64,000 nucleotides of DNA. Origin: Roseateles chitinivorans. Its GTDB lineage: Bacteria > Pseudomonadota > Gammaproteobacteria > Burkholderiales > Burkholderiaceae_C. The notes beneath the pieces are model-generated. The model did not search any database and was not told where the DNA came from. It worked only from the letters and a program-made list of their open reading frames with translations. Positions 17,060-27,310 of this stretch are shown piece after piece. A program made the position numbers and the translations under genes. Position 1 is the stretch's first letter; every line of letters starts with the position of its first letter. Where the stretch lies: assembly GCF_002761755.1 (NCBI RefSeq), contig NZ_PEOG01000011.1, positions 62,001 to 126,000 on the forward strand, written 5' to 3'.

Positions 17060-17983
17060 TCAGGCGTCGGGATCCATCGCCTCGCGGACCGCGTCCTCGG
17101 TCAGTTCGGCCACGCATTCCTGCAGGAAGCGATAGGCGAAGCCGCGCAGGTAATGGCCGCGCTTGAGCGCGATGCGCGTCGTGTTGGCCGGGAACAGGTG
17201 GCTCGCGTCGATCAGCTGCAGGCCGGAGTCACGCCCCGGCTCGAAGGCCATCGCCGCGATGACGCCGACGCCCAGCCCGATCTGCACGTAGGTCTTGATG
17301 ACGTCGGCATCGAGCGCCGACATGACCAGGTCGGGCGCCAGGCCCGCGGCGGCGAAGCTCGCGTCGATGCGGGCCCGGCCGGTGTAGCCCTCGTGATAGG
17401 TGATCAGCGGCTGCTCCGCGAGCGCTTCCAGTGTCAGCGGCTGGCGCGTGAGCGCATGCCCTTCGGGCACGACCACCGCATGGCGCCATTCGTAGAACGG
17501 AAAGGTGACGAAGGCGTCGTCCTTGCCGAGGGCCTCGGTGGCGATGCCGATGTCGGCCTCGCCCGACTGCAACAGCGAGACGATCTCCTGCGGACTGCCC
17601 TGGTGCAGCACCAGGTGCACGCGCGGGTATGCGGCCTTGAAGCGCGCGACGACCTGCGGCAGCGCGTAGCGCGCCTGCGTGTGCGTCGTGGCGATCGTCA
17701 GCTGGCCCTGGTCGGCGCTGCTGAACTGCTGCGCCAGGCGCTTGATGTTGCGCACGTCCTGCAGCATGCGGTCGACGACGACCGCCAGCTCCTTGCCCGG
17801 CTCGGTCAGCCCGAGCAGCCGCTTGCCGCGGCGCTGGAAGAGCTCGACACCGAGTTCGTCCTCCAGATCCTTGATGTGCTTGCTGACGCCGGACTGCGAG
17901 GTGAACAGCGCCGCCGCCACCTCGGTCAGGTTGAAGTTCTGCTGCACCGCCTCCCGGACGATGCGCAACTGCTGCAGGTTCAT
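17060..17983 (-). CDS. cysB: LysR-family regulator CysB
   Basis: 307 residues with the CysB pattern: MNLQQLRIVREAVQQNFNLTEVA, SQSGVSKHIKDLEDELG in the HTH, then YHEGYTGRARIDASF and DADVIKTYVQIGLGVGVIAAMAF in the effector domain. CysB activates sulfate uptake and cysteine synthesis under sulfur limitation. It lies 54 bases downstream of cysA on the same strand, probably as the last gene of the sulfate permease operon or from its own promoter. Confidence 0.92.
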   Translation of the reverse strand: MNLQQLRIVREAVQQNFNLTEVAAALFTSQSGVSKHIKDLEDELGVELFQRRGKRLLGLTEPGKELAVVVDRMLQDVRNIKRLAQQFSSADQGQLTIATTHTQARYALPQVVARFKAAYPRVHLVLHQGSPQEIVSLLQSGEADIGIATEALGKDDAFVTFPFYEWRHAVVVPEGHALTRQPLTLEALAEQPLITYHEGYTGRARIDASFAAAGLAPDLVMSALDADVIKTYVQIGLGVGVIAAMAFEPGRDSGLQLIDASHLFPANTTRIALKRGHYLRGFAYRFLQECVAELTEDAVREAMDPDA

Positions 17984-18037
17984 GGTCGTGGACCGCTCGC
18001 TCTACGGCTCGCTGGTGTGGAGGTGTCTGTCGTGCGG

Positions 18038-19107
<1,070 letters not shown>

Positions 19108-19111
<4 letters not shown>

Positions 19112-19998
19112 GCTTCTTCCTTGATCACATTGCGCGAGGCTTGCCACTCGACGAACTGCTTGAGCCCGAGCGTGACCAGCGCCAGCAGCGCGAGCAGCGA
19201 CGCGACGGCGAAGGCCGCGGCGAACTGGTATTCGTTGTAGAGGATCTCGACCTGCAGCGGCAGCGTGTTGGTCTGGCCGCGGATGTGGCCGGAGACGACC
19301 GACACCGCGCCGAACTCGCCGAAGGCGCGCGCGTTGCACAGGATCACGCCGTAGAGCAGGCCCCACTTGATGTTGGGCAGCGTCACATGCCAGAAGGTGC
19401 GCCAGCCGCTGGCGCCGAGCACGGTGGCGGCTTCCTCCTCGTCGCGGCCCTGGGCCTGCATCAGCGGGATCAGCTCCCGGGCGACGAAGGGAAAGGTCAC
19501 GAAGATGGTGGCCAGCACGATGCCGGGCACGGCGAAGATGATCTTGATGTCGTGCTCCGCCAGCCAGGGGCCGAACCAGCCCTGCGCGCCGAAGATCAGC
19601 ACGTAGATCAGGCCGGCCACCACCGGCGAGACCGAGAACGGCAGGTCGATCAGGGTGATCAGCAACTGCTTGCCGCGGAAGTCATGCTTGGTGATGGCCC
19701 AGGCGGCGCTGACGCCGAAGACGATGTTCAGCGGCACCGAGATGACCGCGGCGATCAGCGTGAGCTTGATCGCGGAGACGGCGTCGGGCTCGATCAGCGA
19801 GCTGAGGTAGGTGTCCCAGCCCTTGCGCAGCGCCTCGGTGAAGACGGCGGCCAGCGGCAGCAGCAGGAACAGCGCGAAGAAGGCCAGCCCCAGCGTCAGC
19901 AGCGTGTAGCGCACCCAGCGCTTCTCGGCCGTGGCGGGGTTGCCCTGGTAATGGCCGGCGCTGCGCGCGCGGCCGAGGGTGGCGGCGGATCCGGCCAT
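19108..19998 (-). CDS. cysW: Sulfate ABC transporter permease CysW
   Basis: 296 residues, about six membrane segments, with the EAA-type loop ([31 protein letters not shown]) that docks the ATPase. It overlaps cysA by four bases and starts one base after the cysT stop. Inner-membrane half of the sulfate channel. Confidence 0.96.
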
Positions 19999-19999
19999 G

Positions 20000-20881
20000 T
20001 CAGCGCTTCCCGTCGAGTCCGTTGCGGCGCAGGCTCCAGGCCTGCAGTCCGTTGATGCCCAGCAGCAGCAGGAACGAGAACACCAGCATCACCACCGCGA
20101 TCGTGGTGGCGCCGACGTAGTCGTACTGCTCGAGCTTGGTGATGATCATCAGCGGCGTGATCTCGCTGACCATCGGCATGTTGCCGGCGATGAAGATGAC
20201 CGAGCCGTACTCGCCCACGGCCCGCGCGAAGGCGAGCGCGAAGCCGGTCAGCAGCGCCGGCGTCAGCATCGGCAGCACCACCAGGCGGAAGGCCTGCCAG
20301 CGGTGCGCGCCCAGCGAGGCGGCGGCTTCCTCGAGCTCGGTGTCCAGGTCCTCGAGCACCGGCTGCACCGTCCGCACGACGAAAGGCAGGCCGATGAAGA
20401 TCAGCGCCACCAGCACGCCCAGCGGGGTGAACGCGACCTTGATGCCCAGCGGCTCGAGCCAGCTGCCCATCCAGCCGTTGGGCGCATAGAGCGCCGTCAG
20501 TGCGATGCCGGCCACGGCGGTCGGCAACGCGAAGGGCAGGTCGATCAGCGCGTCGACGAGCTTCTTGCCCCAGAAGTCGTAGCGCACCAGCGACCACGCC
20601 AGGATGAAGCCGAAGATCACGTTGATGAACGCGCCCAGCAGCGCCGCGCCGAAGCTCAGCCGGTAGGACGCGAGCACCCGGGGCGAGGTGGCGGCGGCCC
20701 AGAAGGCCTCGACGCCATGGCTGGCGGACTTCAGGAAGACCGCGCACAGCGGGATCAGCACCAGCAGCGAGAGATAGAAGAGCGTGAAGCCCAGCGTCGG
20801 TGCGAAACCGGGCAGCACGCGGCGTCGCTTGCGGGCGGGCGCCGGGGCGGCCTGCGTCGCGGGGAGCACGGCGGTGTTCAT
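20000..20881 (-). CDS. cysT: Sulfate ABC transporter permease CysT (CysU)
   Basis: 293 residues, about six membrane segments. The EAA loop is [26 protein letters not shown], and the family motif [20 protein letters not shown] is present. It lies one base upstream of cysW and 52 bases downstream of the second sbp, so it is co-transcribed with both. Pairs with CysW in the sulfate permease. Confidence 0.96.
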   Translation of the reverse strand: MNTAVLPATQAAPAPARKRRRVLPGFAPTLGFTLFYLSLLVLIPLCAVFLKSASHGVEAFWAAATSPRVLASYRLSFGAALLGAFINVIFGFILAWSLVRYDFWGKKLVDALIDLPFALPTAVAGIALTALYAPNGWMGSWLEPLGIKVAFTPLGVLVALIFIGLPFVVRTVQPVLEDLDTELEEAAASLGAHRWQAFRLVVLPMLTPALLTGFALAFARAVGEYGSVIFIAGNMPMVSEITPLMIITKLEQYDYVGATTIAVVMLVFSFLLLLGINGLQAWSLRRNGLDGKR

Positions 20882-20933
20882 CGGATCAGTCGGTCAGGGG
20901 TCGGCGTTGGCGGGTGGAGAACGCGGGCGCCGA

Positions 20934-21986
20934 TCAGCGGCGCGCGGCCATGATCTGGTCGTAGGTGCCGCCGTCGGCGAAGTGCGTCTTGCCGACCTTG
21001 GCCCAGCCGCCCAGCGTCTGGTCGACGCTGAACAGCTTGATCGGCGCGTAGCGCTTCTCGTGCTTCTTGAAGATCGCCGGATCGCGGGGACGGAAGTTGT
21101 TCTGGGCAATGATCTCCTGGCCTTCGGGCGTCCACAGGAAGTCCAGGTAGGCCTTGGCCAGCGCGGTCGAGCCCTTCTTGGCGGCGACCTTGTCGACGAT
21201 GGCCACCGGCGCGTCGGCCTCGACCGAGATGCTGGGCGCGACGACCTCGAAGTTGCCCTTGCCGAATTCGTTCTCGATCAGCTCGGCCTCGGACTCGAAG
21301 GTCAGCAGCACGTCGCCGATGCCGCGCTGGGTGAAGGTGGTGGTGGCGCCGCGGCCGCCGCCGTCCAGCACCGGCACGTTGGCCAGCACCTTGGACACGA
21401 AGTCCTTGGCCTGCGCGTCGGTGCCGCCCTTGGCGATGACGCTGCCCCAGGCGGCCAGGTAGCCGTAGCGGCCGTTGCCGGTCACCTTGGGATTGGGAAT
21501 GATCACCGAGATGCCGGGACGAGCCAGGTCGGCCCAGTCCTTGATGCCCTTGGGATTGCCCTTGCGCACCAGGAACAGCATGGTCGAGCTGTAGGGCGCG
21601 GCGCCGTTGGGGAACTTGCTGCGCCAGTCGGCGCCGGTCAGGCCCTTCTCGGCCAGCGTGTCGACGTCGGTGGCCTGGTTCATCGTGACCACGTCCGCTT
21701 CCAGGCCGCCGATCACCGAACCGATCTGCTTGGACGAGCCGCCGTGCGACTGGTTCACCGTGATCGTCTGGCCGGTCTTGGCCTTGTAGGCGGCGACGAA
21801 CGCAGGATTGATCTGCTTGTAGAGCTCGCGCGCCACGTCGTAGGAGACGTTCAGCAGCGTCGTCGGCTGCTCGGCCGAGGCCACCATCGGCAGGCCCAGC
21901 AGCGGCGCCGCGGCGGCCAGCAGCAGCGCCTGGCGGCGCGTGTTGGAGAACAGGGAGCGGTTCTTGGAGGCGTGGGTCTGGGACAT
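20934..21986 (-). CDS. sbp: Sulfate ABC transporter periplasmic substrate-binding protein (copy 2)
   Basis: 350 residues. The signal peptide (RRQALLLAAAAPLLGLPMVASAEQ) is followed by [21 protein letters not shown], the Sbp/CysP hallmark. Further family segments are NPKVTGNGRYGYLAAWG and TFTQRGIGDVLLTFESEAELI. It is the first gene of the cysT-cysW-cysA operon and so the cognate binding protein. It is a paralogue of the copy at 5969-6994. Whether the two differ in preference for sulfate or thiosulfate is unknown. Confidence 0.96.
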   Translation of the reverse strand: MSQTHASKNRSLFSNTRRQALLLAAAAPLLGLPMVASAEQPTTLLNVSYDVARELYKQINPAFVAAYKAKTGQTITVNQSHGGSSKQIGSVIGGLEADVVTMNQATDVDTLAEKGLTGADWRSKFPNGAAPYSSTMLFLVRKGNPKGIKDWADLARPGISVIIPNPKVTGNGRYGYLAAWGSVIAKGGTDAQAKDFVSKVLANVPVLDGGGRGATTTFTQRGIGDVLLTFESEAELIENEFGKGNFEVVAPSISVEADAPVAIVDKVAAKKGSTALAKAYLDFLWTPEGQEIIAQNNFRPRDPAIFKKHEKRYAPIKLFSVDQTLGGWAKVGKTHFADGGTYDQIMAARR

Positions 21987-22505
21987 GGCAAGCAGGCGAG
22001 GGCCGGCGACGTGAAGGTCGGGCTGCGAAGCTTGCCAAACAGTCCTTATTCCAGGAACGATTGTTTGAGCATTTGCTTATCTCGCATATCGAATATGCGG
22101 TGGAGCGACTGAAAGGCGCCAGGACCGCGATCGGGCTCCGCCGGAAGCGCCTCCCCCAAGACCCCGAGGGCGGCGCCCGGTCGCGACCTGGGCTTTCACC
22201 ATGCCTTCCCGGCGGCCCTACTGCCGCCGCCGGCGGGGGCGACATGGGCGCGCCCCGTGGAACGGAGTCTGGTGCGGGACGACCTCCGCCGCCAATGCGG
22301 AATGCAAGTGAGCAGCGTCGGCCGGCTCATATGGGCGGCCCCATGGCGACGTCGTGCCGCGCCGTCCTCCCTCAGATGGACGAGAACGCTGGCGGGCGGT
22401 GGGTGAGTCGGCTAGGCTGCGCCTTCGTGGCGCGGTGGTTGTGGACCGCGCAGGGAGAACGAACCCCACCGGCGAACCCCACCGGAAGAGCGAGGAACCG
22501 CCTCC
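21987..22505. other. Divergent intergenic region of the sulfate operon
   Basis: About 520 bases between the sulfate operon (minus) and the GAF gene (plus). The part near the operon is A/T-rich and holds TTGCTTAT and a perfect dyad (22073-22099). The remainder is GC-rich with no gene that I can support. Confidence 0.5.
22073..22099 (-). promoter_or_regulatory. Candidate CysB-type operator of the sbp-cysTWA operon
   Basis: TTGCTTAT (22073-22080) is followed by the perfect dyad CGCATAT-CGA-ATATGCG (22083-22099), 87-113 bases upstream of the operon start. The same octamer occurs twice in the regulator intergenic gap. The position suits a LysR-type activator site. Confidence 0.5.
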
Positions 22506-23009
22506 ATGATGACTGCCCCGATTCCCGCGAACGAAGCCGAACGGATCCAGGCGCTGCGCGAGCTGCTGATCCTGGACACGCCGCCCGAAGAGCGCTTCGA
22601 CCGCATCGTCGAGTTCGCCGCCGAGGAATTCGGCGTACCGATCGCGCTGATCAGCCTGGTCGACGACAACCGTCAGTGGTTCAAGGCCCGCTTCGGACTG
22701 GCCGTGTGCGAGACCGACCGGCAGAGCAGCTTCTGCGGCCATGCCATCCATGTGTCGGAGGTGACGGTGGTGCCCGACGCCACCCAGGATCCGCGTTTCG
22801 CGGACAACCCGATGGTGCTGGGGCCGCCGAACATCCGCTTCTACGCGGGCGCGCCGCTGGAGATCCGCCCCGGCATCCGCGTCGGGACCCTGTGCCTGAT
22901 CGACCGGCGCCGCCGCACGCTGGACGACACCGACCTGGCGATCCTCATGAGCCTGCGGGACGTGGTGGTCTCGGAGCTGCTCGGGAAGGACGCGGAGTCG
23001 AGCCCATGA
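22506..23009 (+). CDS. Single GAF-domain protein
   Basis: 167 residues forming one GAF domain: ILDTPPEERFDRIVEFAAEEFGVPIALISLVDDNRQWFKARFGL ... SFCGHAIH ... FYAGAPLEI ... GTLCLIDRRRR. This subtype usually precedes GGDEF or kinase domains as an input module. Here it is free-standing and overlaps a receiver protein by four bases (ATGA), so the two probably act together. The ligand is unknown. Confidence 0.9.
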   Translation: MMTAPIPANEAERIQALRELLILDTPPEERFDRIVEFAAEEFGVPIALISLVDDNRQWFKARFGLAVCETDRQSSFCGHAIHVSEVTVVPDATQDPRFADNPMVLGPPNIRFYAGAPLEIRPGIRVGTLCLIDRRRRTLDDTDLAILMSLRDVVVSELLGKDAESSP

Positions 23010-23404
23010 GGGCCGCCACGTCGCCCCAGCTGCTGCTGGTCGACCCCCATTCGCTGTTCCGCCGCACCGTCGCGATGGTCGCGCGGCAGCTGCGGATCGC
23101 GGAGGTGCATGAGTCGAGCAGCCTCGAGGCGGCGCACCGCCTGCTGGAGCACCAGTCGATGGACGGCCTGCTGCTGGACATCGGCCAGGGGCTGGATGCG
23201 CTGGCGCTGGTGCAGAGCGTGCGGGCCGGCGCGCTGCGCTGCCCGCCGACCACCCCGGTGGCGCTGACCGCCGAGGCCTGCGACCTGCCCACCGCGCAGC
23301 TCTACAAGGAGCTGCAGGTGCGGCGCATCATGCTCAAGCCCTTCAAGGTCAAGACCGCGCTGGAGGTCATCCAGGACCTGGCTCGTCCCGAATCCCCGCC
23401 CTGA
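23006..23404 (+). CDS. Receiver-domain protein (degenerate acidic pocket)
   Basis: 132 residues from the ATG overlapping the GAF stop. Receiver fold with candidate phospho-acceptor D58 (LLLDIGQG) and a C-terminal lysine (MLKPFK). The usual acidic pair is reduced to D13 followed by Pro (LLVDPHS), so metal binding may be altered. No output domain. With the GAF protein it may form a small signalling pair whose target lies elsewhere. Confidence 0.8.
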   Translation: MRAATSPQLLLVDPHSLFRRTVAMVARQLRIAEVHESSSLEAAHRLLEHQSMDGLLLDIGQGLDALALVQSVRAGALRCPPTTPVALTAEACDLPTAQLYKELQVRRIMLKPFKVKTALEVIQDLARPESPP

Positions 23405-23407
23405 GGG

Positions 23408-24220
23408 TCATTCCACCCAATGCTGGGTGAGCCAGGGGGTGGGCAAGACGTAGCTGCGCAGGTGGCGCCAGCGATGCTTCACGCCGCCGGTGAACGCGGC
23501 GCGGAAGTGGTCCCACGGCTTCTCGTGCGGCGGGTCCTGGGTGTTCCAGCGGCCCAGCATCACGTCGGCCGGATTCGGTCCGCCGGGGAAGGTCACGATG
23601 CGCGCGCCGGCCGGCAGCTTGGCCGGCTTGAAATAGCGCAGCGGGAACGCGGGCAGGCAGTGCAGCCGGAAGTGGCGCGTCCACAGATGCGGCCAGAACT
23701 TGATGCCGCCGGGCACCGAGGCCGTCACCCAGTGCTGCTCGAAGCCGTGCTTGTCGGCGACGGCCTGGGGATCGGCGCGGAATTTCTCGATGATGTGCGG
23801 GTACTTGCCCACCGGGAAGCGGAACACCGAGGTCTGGCCCAGGCGCTGCATCGGCTTGGCCCAGTTGCGGGCCAGCACCACGTCGTCGGGATGACCGTGG
23901 GTGAAGTAGCCGTCGATGTTGTCGACGATCACCGAATCCAGATCGATGAACAGCACCGGGCCGGACAGGCCGGTCTTCGGCCCCAGGTCGGCGCTCCACA
24001 TCACCAGCTTGCGCCACTTGCCCAGGGACTTCTTCGGCCATTCGCAGCCGAGCTCCTCCAGCGGGTAGGCGTCCACCTCCGGGCGCAGGCCCTCGGCGTT
24101 GTCGGTCAGGCAGACCAGCCGGAATTCACCGGTCACATGCCGGCGCAGCATGCCGTACAGGCGGTTGACGTATTCCGGGCCGTAAGCGGTACCCCACTTG
24201 ACGCAGATGACTTGTTTCAT
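23408..24220 (-). CDS. GT-A fold glycosyltransferase-like protein
   Basis: 270 residues, no signal peptide. The pattern (KQVICVKWGTAYGPEYVNRLYGML, RLVCLTDN, LFIDLDSVIVDN) fits a cytoplasmic GT-A glycosyltransferase with DxD at D93/D95 for metal and nucleotide-sugar binding. AAGGAG lies upstream of the ATG. Acceptor and sugar are unknown. It is convergent with the receiver gene (3-base gap) and divergent from the dioxygenase operon. Confidence 0.75.
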   Translation of the reverse strand: MKQVICVKWGTAYGPEYVNRLYGMLRRHVTGEFRLVCLTDNAEGLRPEVDAYPLEELGCEWPKKSLGKWRKLVMWSADLGPKTGLSGPVLFIDLDSVIVDNIDGYFTHGHPDDVVLARNWAKPMQRLGQTSVFRFPVGKYPHIIEKFRADPQAVADKHGFEQHWVTASVPGGIKFWPHLWTRHFRLHCLPAFPLRYFKPAKLPAGARIVTFPGGPNPADVMLGRWNTQDPPHEKPWDHFRAAFTGGVKHRWRHLRSYVLPTPWLTQHWVE

Positions 24221-24385
24221 GGGGGCTACGGCTCCTTCTGGTTGTTGTCCCTGCCTGGATAGGGAAGCCCATCACTATACGCAGGTATGTGTAAATGGAT
24301 TGCTAACAGGGCTTTCAGGTCAGTGACGCCGGGCATCTGACACCCGTACGGGCTGCCCAACCCAGCGATCGCGGCTGACGCCGAT

Positions 24386-24398
24386 ATGCGATTCGCAT
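24386..24398 (+). promoter_or_regulatory. Dyad upstream of the organosulfur operon
   Basis: ATGCG-ATT-CGCAT is a perfect dyad 60 bases before the annotated dioxygenase start. It resembles the CGCATAT-CGA-ATATGCG dyad upstream of the sulfate operon. Candidate site for a CysB/Cbl-type regulator. Confidence 0.35.
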
Positions 24399-24440
24399 GC
24401 TTGGACATGCCAGGACCTTCGTTCCAGCGAGGAAGGCCGC

Positions 24441-24450
24441 TGCCTAGAGT
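24441..24450 (+). promoter_or_regulatory. Recurrent -10-like motif TGCCTAGAGT
   Basis: TGCCTAGAGT lies nine bases before the ATG at 24459 and 78 before an internal GTG with GGAGGA. The same motif occurs about 70 bases upstream of two other genes (43007 and 43686). Probably a promoter -10 element. Confidence 0.4.
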
Positions 24451-24458
24451 CGGCGCTC

Positions 24459-25394
24459 ATGACAGCCCTCGCCCCACCCGTTGCCGCCCCGCCGCCGCGG
24501 CCCGTCGCGTTCGCGGAGGACGCCGACGTGCCGTCGCAGACCTTCGAGATCCATGCCTTCGACGAGCCGCTCGGCGCCGAGGTCCTGGGGCTCGACCTGA
24601 CGCGGCCGCTGAACGCGGCCGACTTCGCCCGGCTGCACCGCGCTCACCTGGACCACCATGTCCTGGTCTTCCGCGACCAGCGGATCACGCCAGCGCAACA
24701 CATCGCCTTCAGCCGGCGCTGGGGGCCCTTGCAGATCCATGTGCTGCGCAACTTCCAGCTGCCGGGCCATCCGGAGATCCTGCAGGTGTCCAACCTCCGG
24801 GACGCGCAGGGCCAGCCGATCGGCTTGGGCGATGCGGGCCAATACTGGCATTCCGACCTGTCCTACAAGGAGCGTCCCAGCCTGGGCTCGCTGCTGCATG
24901 CGCAGGAGCTGCCGGCGGAGGGCGGCGACACCCTGTTCGCGAACCAGCATCTGGCGTATGACGGCCTGCCGCTGGCGCTGAAGACCGCGATCGTCGGCAG
25001 GCGCGCCGAGCACAGCTACCTGGCGAAGTACGAGGAACTGCGGGCGCGCAATCCCTGGCGCCCGAAGCTGACGCCGGCGCAGATCGCCGAAGTGAAGCCG
25101 GTAGCGCAGCCGGTCGTGCGCACCCACCCGGAGACGGGACGACGCGCCCTCTTCGTCAGCGAGCACTTCACGACGCGCATCCTGGACCTGCCGGAGGACG
25201 AGAGCCGGGACCTGTTGGCGCAGCTCTTCCAGCACAGCAGCCGCGAGACCCTCGTCTACCGGCACCGTTGGCAGGCGCACGACCTGGTGTTCTGGGACAA
25301 CCGTTCGCTGCTGCACCTGGCCACCGGCTGTCCGGACGCCATGCGCCGCCATCTCCACCGCACCACCATCGAAGGCGACATTCCCCTGCCATGA
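24459..25394 (+). CDS. TauD/TfdA-family Fe(II)/2-oxoglutarate dioxygenase
   Basis: 311 residues. Fe ligands are H131 and D133 (YWHSDLSY) and distal H286 (SLLHLATG), with R301 probably binding 2-oxoglutarate. The family breaks down taurine, alkylsulfonates, sulfate esters or aryl-oxyacetates. The adjacent aliphatic-sulfonate/nitrate-type ABC transporter and the nearby sulfate genes favour an organosulfur substrate. The stop overlaps the binding-protein start (ATGA). The start is uncertain: a promoter-like motif ends nine bases before this ATG, whereas the GTG at 24528 has GGAGGA ahead of it and removes a Pro/Ala-rich tail of 23 residues. Confidence 0.9.
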   Translation: MTALAPPVAAPPPRPVAFAEDADVPSQTFEIHAFDEPLGAEVLGLDLTRPLNAADFARLHRAHLDHHVLVFRDQRITPAQHIAFSRRWGPLQIHVLRNFQLPGHPEILQVSNLRDAQGQPIGLGDAGQYWHSDLSYKERPSLGSLLHAQELPAEGGDTLFANQHLAYDGLPLALKTAIVGRRAEHSYLAKYEELRARNPWRPKLTPAQIAEVKPVAQPVVRTHPETGRRALFVSEHFTTRILDLPEDESRDLLAQLFQHSSRETLVYRHRWQAHDLVFWDNRSLLHLATGCPDAMRRHLHRTTIEGDIPLP

Positions 25395-26401
25395 CTCCTC
25401 TCCTCAAGAAGCCCCTGATGGCCGCGCTCGGCGTGGCGCTGGCACTGACCGGCACCGCCTCGCTGGCGGAAGGCAAGCTCCGCATCGCCGAGCAGTTCGG
25501 CATCGTCTACCTGCTGCTCAACGTGGCCCAGGACCAGCAGCTGATCGAGAAGCACGGCAAGGCCGCCGGCGTCGACATCCAGGTCGAGCGCGTACAGCTC
25601 TCCGGCGGTCCGGCGATCAACGAGGCGCTGCTGTCCGGCAGCATCGACATCGCCGGCGCCGGCGTCGGCCCGCTGCTCACGCTATGGGACAAGACGCAGG
25701 GTCGGCAGAACGTGCGCGGCATCGCCTCGCTGGGCAACTTCCCGTATTACCTGACCAGCAGCAATCCCGCCGTCAAGAGCATCGACGACTTCAGCGACAA
25801 GGACCGCATCGCGCTGCCGGCGGTGGGCGTGTCGGTGCAGTCGCGCATCCTGCAGCTGGCTTCGGCCAAGCGCTGGGGCGATGCGCAGTTCAACAGACTG
25901 GACCGATTGCAGGTCGCCCTGCCGCATCCGGAAGCGACCGCCGCGCTGATCAAGGGCGGCACCGAGATCAACGCCCACTTCGGCAATCCGCCCTTCCAGG
26001 AACAAGGCCTGGCGGGCAATCCGAATGTGCATGTGGTGCTCAGCAGCTACCAGGTGCTGGGCGGGCCGGCGTCGGCCACGGTGCTGTACACGACGGAGAA
26101 GTTCCGGCGCGACAACCCGAAGACCTACAAGGCCTTCGTCGGTGCGCTGGCCGAGGCGGCGGACTTCATCGCCAAGTATCCGGAGCGCTCGGCCGACATC
26201 TACATCCGAAACGAGAACTCCAAGGTGCCCAAGGACCTGCTGCTGAAGGTGATCAAGAACCCGGAGGTGCAGTTCAAGATCACGCCCCAGAACACCTTCG
26301 CGCTCGCATCGTTCATGCATCGGATCGGCGCGATCAAGAACAAGCCGGCCTCCGCGCAGGATTACTTCTTCGACGACCCGCACAACGCGGCGGGGAGTTG
26401 A
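25391..26401 (+). CDS. ABC transporter substrate-binding protein (sulfonate/nitrate/taurine type)
   Basis: 336 residues from the ATG overlapping the dioxygenase stop. Signal peptide PLMAALGVALALTGTASLAEG. The body has the SsuA/TauA/NitT pattern: LLNVAQDQQLIEKHGKAAGVDIQVERVQLSGGPAINEALLSGSIDIAGAGVGPLL in segments, and NPPFQEQG. It delivers substrate to the permease and ATPase encoded next. The link with the dioxygenase suggests a sulfonate or sulfate ester. Confidence 0.92.
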   Translation: MTPLLKKPLMAALGVALALTGTASLAEGKLRIAEQFGIVYLLLNVAQDQQLIEKHGKAAGVDIQVERVQLSGGPAINEALLSGSIDIAGAGVGPLLTLWDKTQGRQNVRGIASLGNFPYYLTSSNPAVKSIDDFSDKDRIALPAVGVSVQSRILQLASAKRWGDAQFNRLDRLQVALPHPEATAALIKGGTEINAHFGNPPFQEQGLAGNPNVHVVLSSYQVLGGPASATVLYTTEKFRRDNPKTYKAFVGALAEAADFIAKYPERSADIYIRNENSKVPKDLLLKVIKNPEVQFKITPQNTFALASFMHRIGAIKNKPASAQDYFFDDPHNAAGS

Positions 26402-26403
26402 GC

Positions 26404-27300
26404 ATGAGCGCGGTGCTGGAGCCATTCGACGCGATCGACACCGGCCGCGACTGCGCGGCCTGCGAGGCCGGCGACCAGGTGGCCGACGGGCGGCTGGCGC
26501 AGCCCTCGCGGCTGAGCGTGGAGGGCGTCAGCCTCGACTACCGCGGCGAACGCGGCCCGATCCGCGCAACGCACCGCGTCGGCTTCGATGTGCTGCCGTC
26601 GGAGCGCTTCGTCCTGCTCGGCGCGTCGGGCTGCGGGAAGTCCTCGCTGCTGAAGGCGGTCGGGGGCTTCCTCTCGCCCACCGAGGGCCGGATCCTCGTC
26701 GATGGCCGGCCGATCGACGGACCCGGGCCCGACCGCATCGCGGTATTCCAGGAGTTCGACCAGTTGCCGCCCTGGAAGACGGTGCTGGAGAACGTGGCGT
26801 TCCCGCTGATCGCTTCGGGTTCGTCACCGCGCAAGGCGGCGCTGGAGCAGGCGCGGCACTGGCTCGCCCGCGTGGGCCTGGCGGACTTCGCGTCGGCCTT
26901 TCCGCATCAGCTGTCTGGCGGCATGAAGCAGCGCGTCGCGATTGCCCGCGCGCTGGCGATGAAGCCGCGCGTGCTGTTGATGGACGAGCCCTTCGCCGCC
27001 CTGGACGCGCTGACGCGACGTCGGATGCAGGACGAGCTGCTGGCGCTGTGGGAGCAGGAACGCTTCACCCTGCTCTTCGTGACCCATTCGATCGAGGAGG
27101 CCTTGATCGTCGGGCATCGGGTGCTGGTGCTGTCGCCGCATCCGGGACGTGTGCGGGCGGAGCTGAATGCGCAGGGGCTGACGCCGGCGCAGCGTGCCGC
27201 GCAGGCCAATCGCATCGAACGACTGCTGTTCGGCGGTCCGGCGGCGGTCGATGCGTTCAGCGAGCCGGTGGCCGCCGAACGGGCCGCGGCCCTGAACTGA
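26404..27300 (+). CDS. ABC transporter ATP-binding protein (SsuB/TauB type)
   Basis: 298 residues, ATG two bases after the previous stop. Walker A GASGCGKSSLLK, signature LSGGMKQRVAIARAL, Walker B VLLMDEPFAALD and switch His FVTHSIEEAL. There is an N-terminal extension of about 38 residues (containing DCAACEAGD) before the ATPase core. It powers the sulfonate-type importer. Confidence 0.93.
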   Translation: MSAVLEPFDAIDTGRDCAACEAGDQVADGRLAQPSRLSVEGVSLDYRGERGPIRATHRVGFDVLPSERFVLLGASGCGKSSLLKAVGGFLSPTEGRILVDGRPIDGPGPDRIAVFQEFDQLPPWKTVLENVAFPLIASGSSPRKAALEQARHWLARVGLADFASAFPHQLSGGMKQRVAIARALAMKPRVLLMDEPFAALDALTRRRMQDELLALWEQERFTLLFVTHSIEEALIVGHRVLVLSPHPGRVRAELNAQGLTPAQRAAQANRIERLLFGGPAAVDAFSEPVAAERAAALN

Positions 27301-27310
27301 GGACCTTCCG

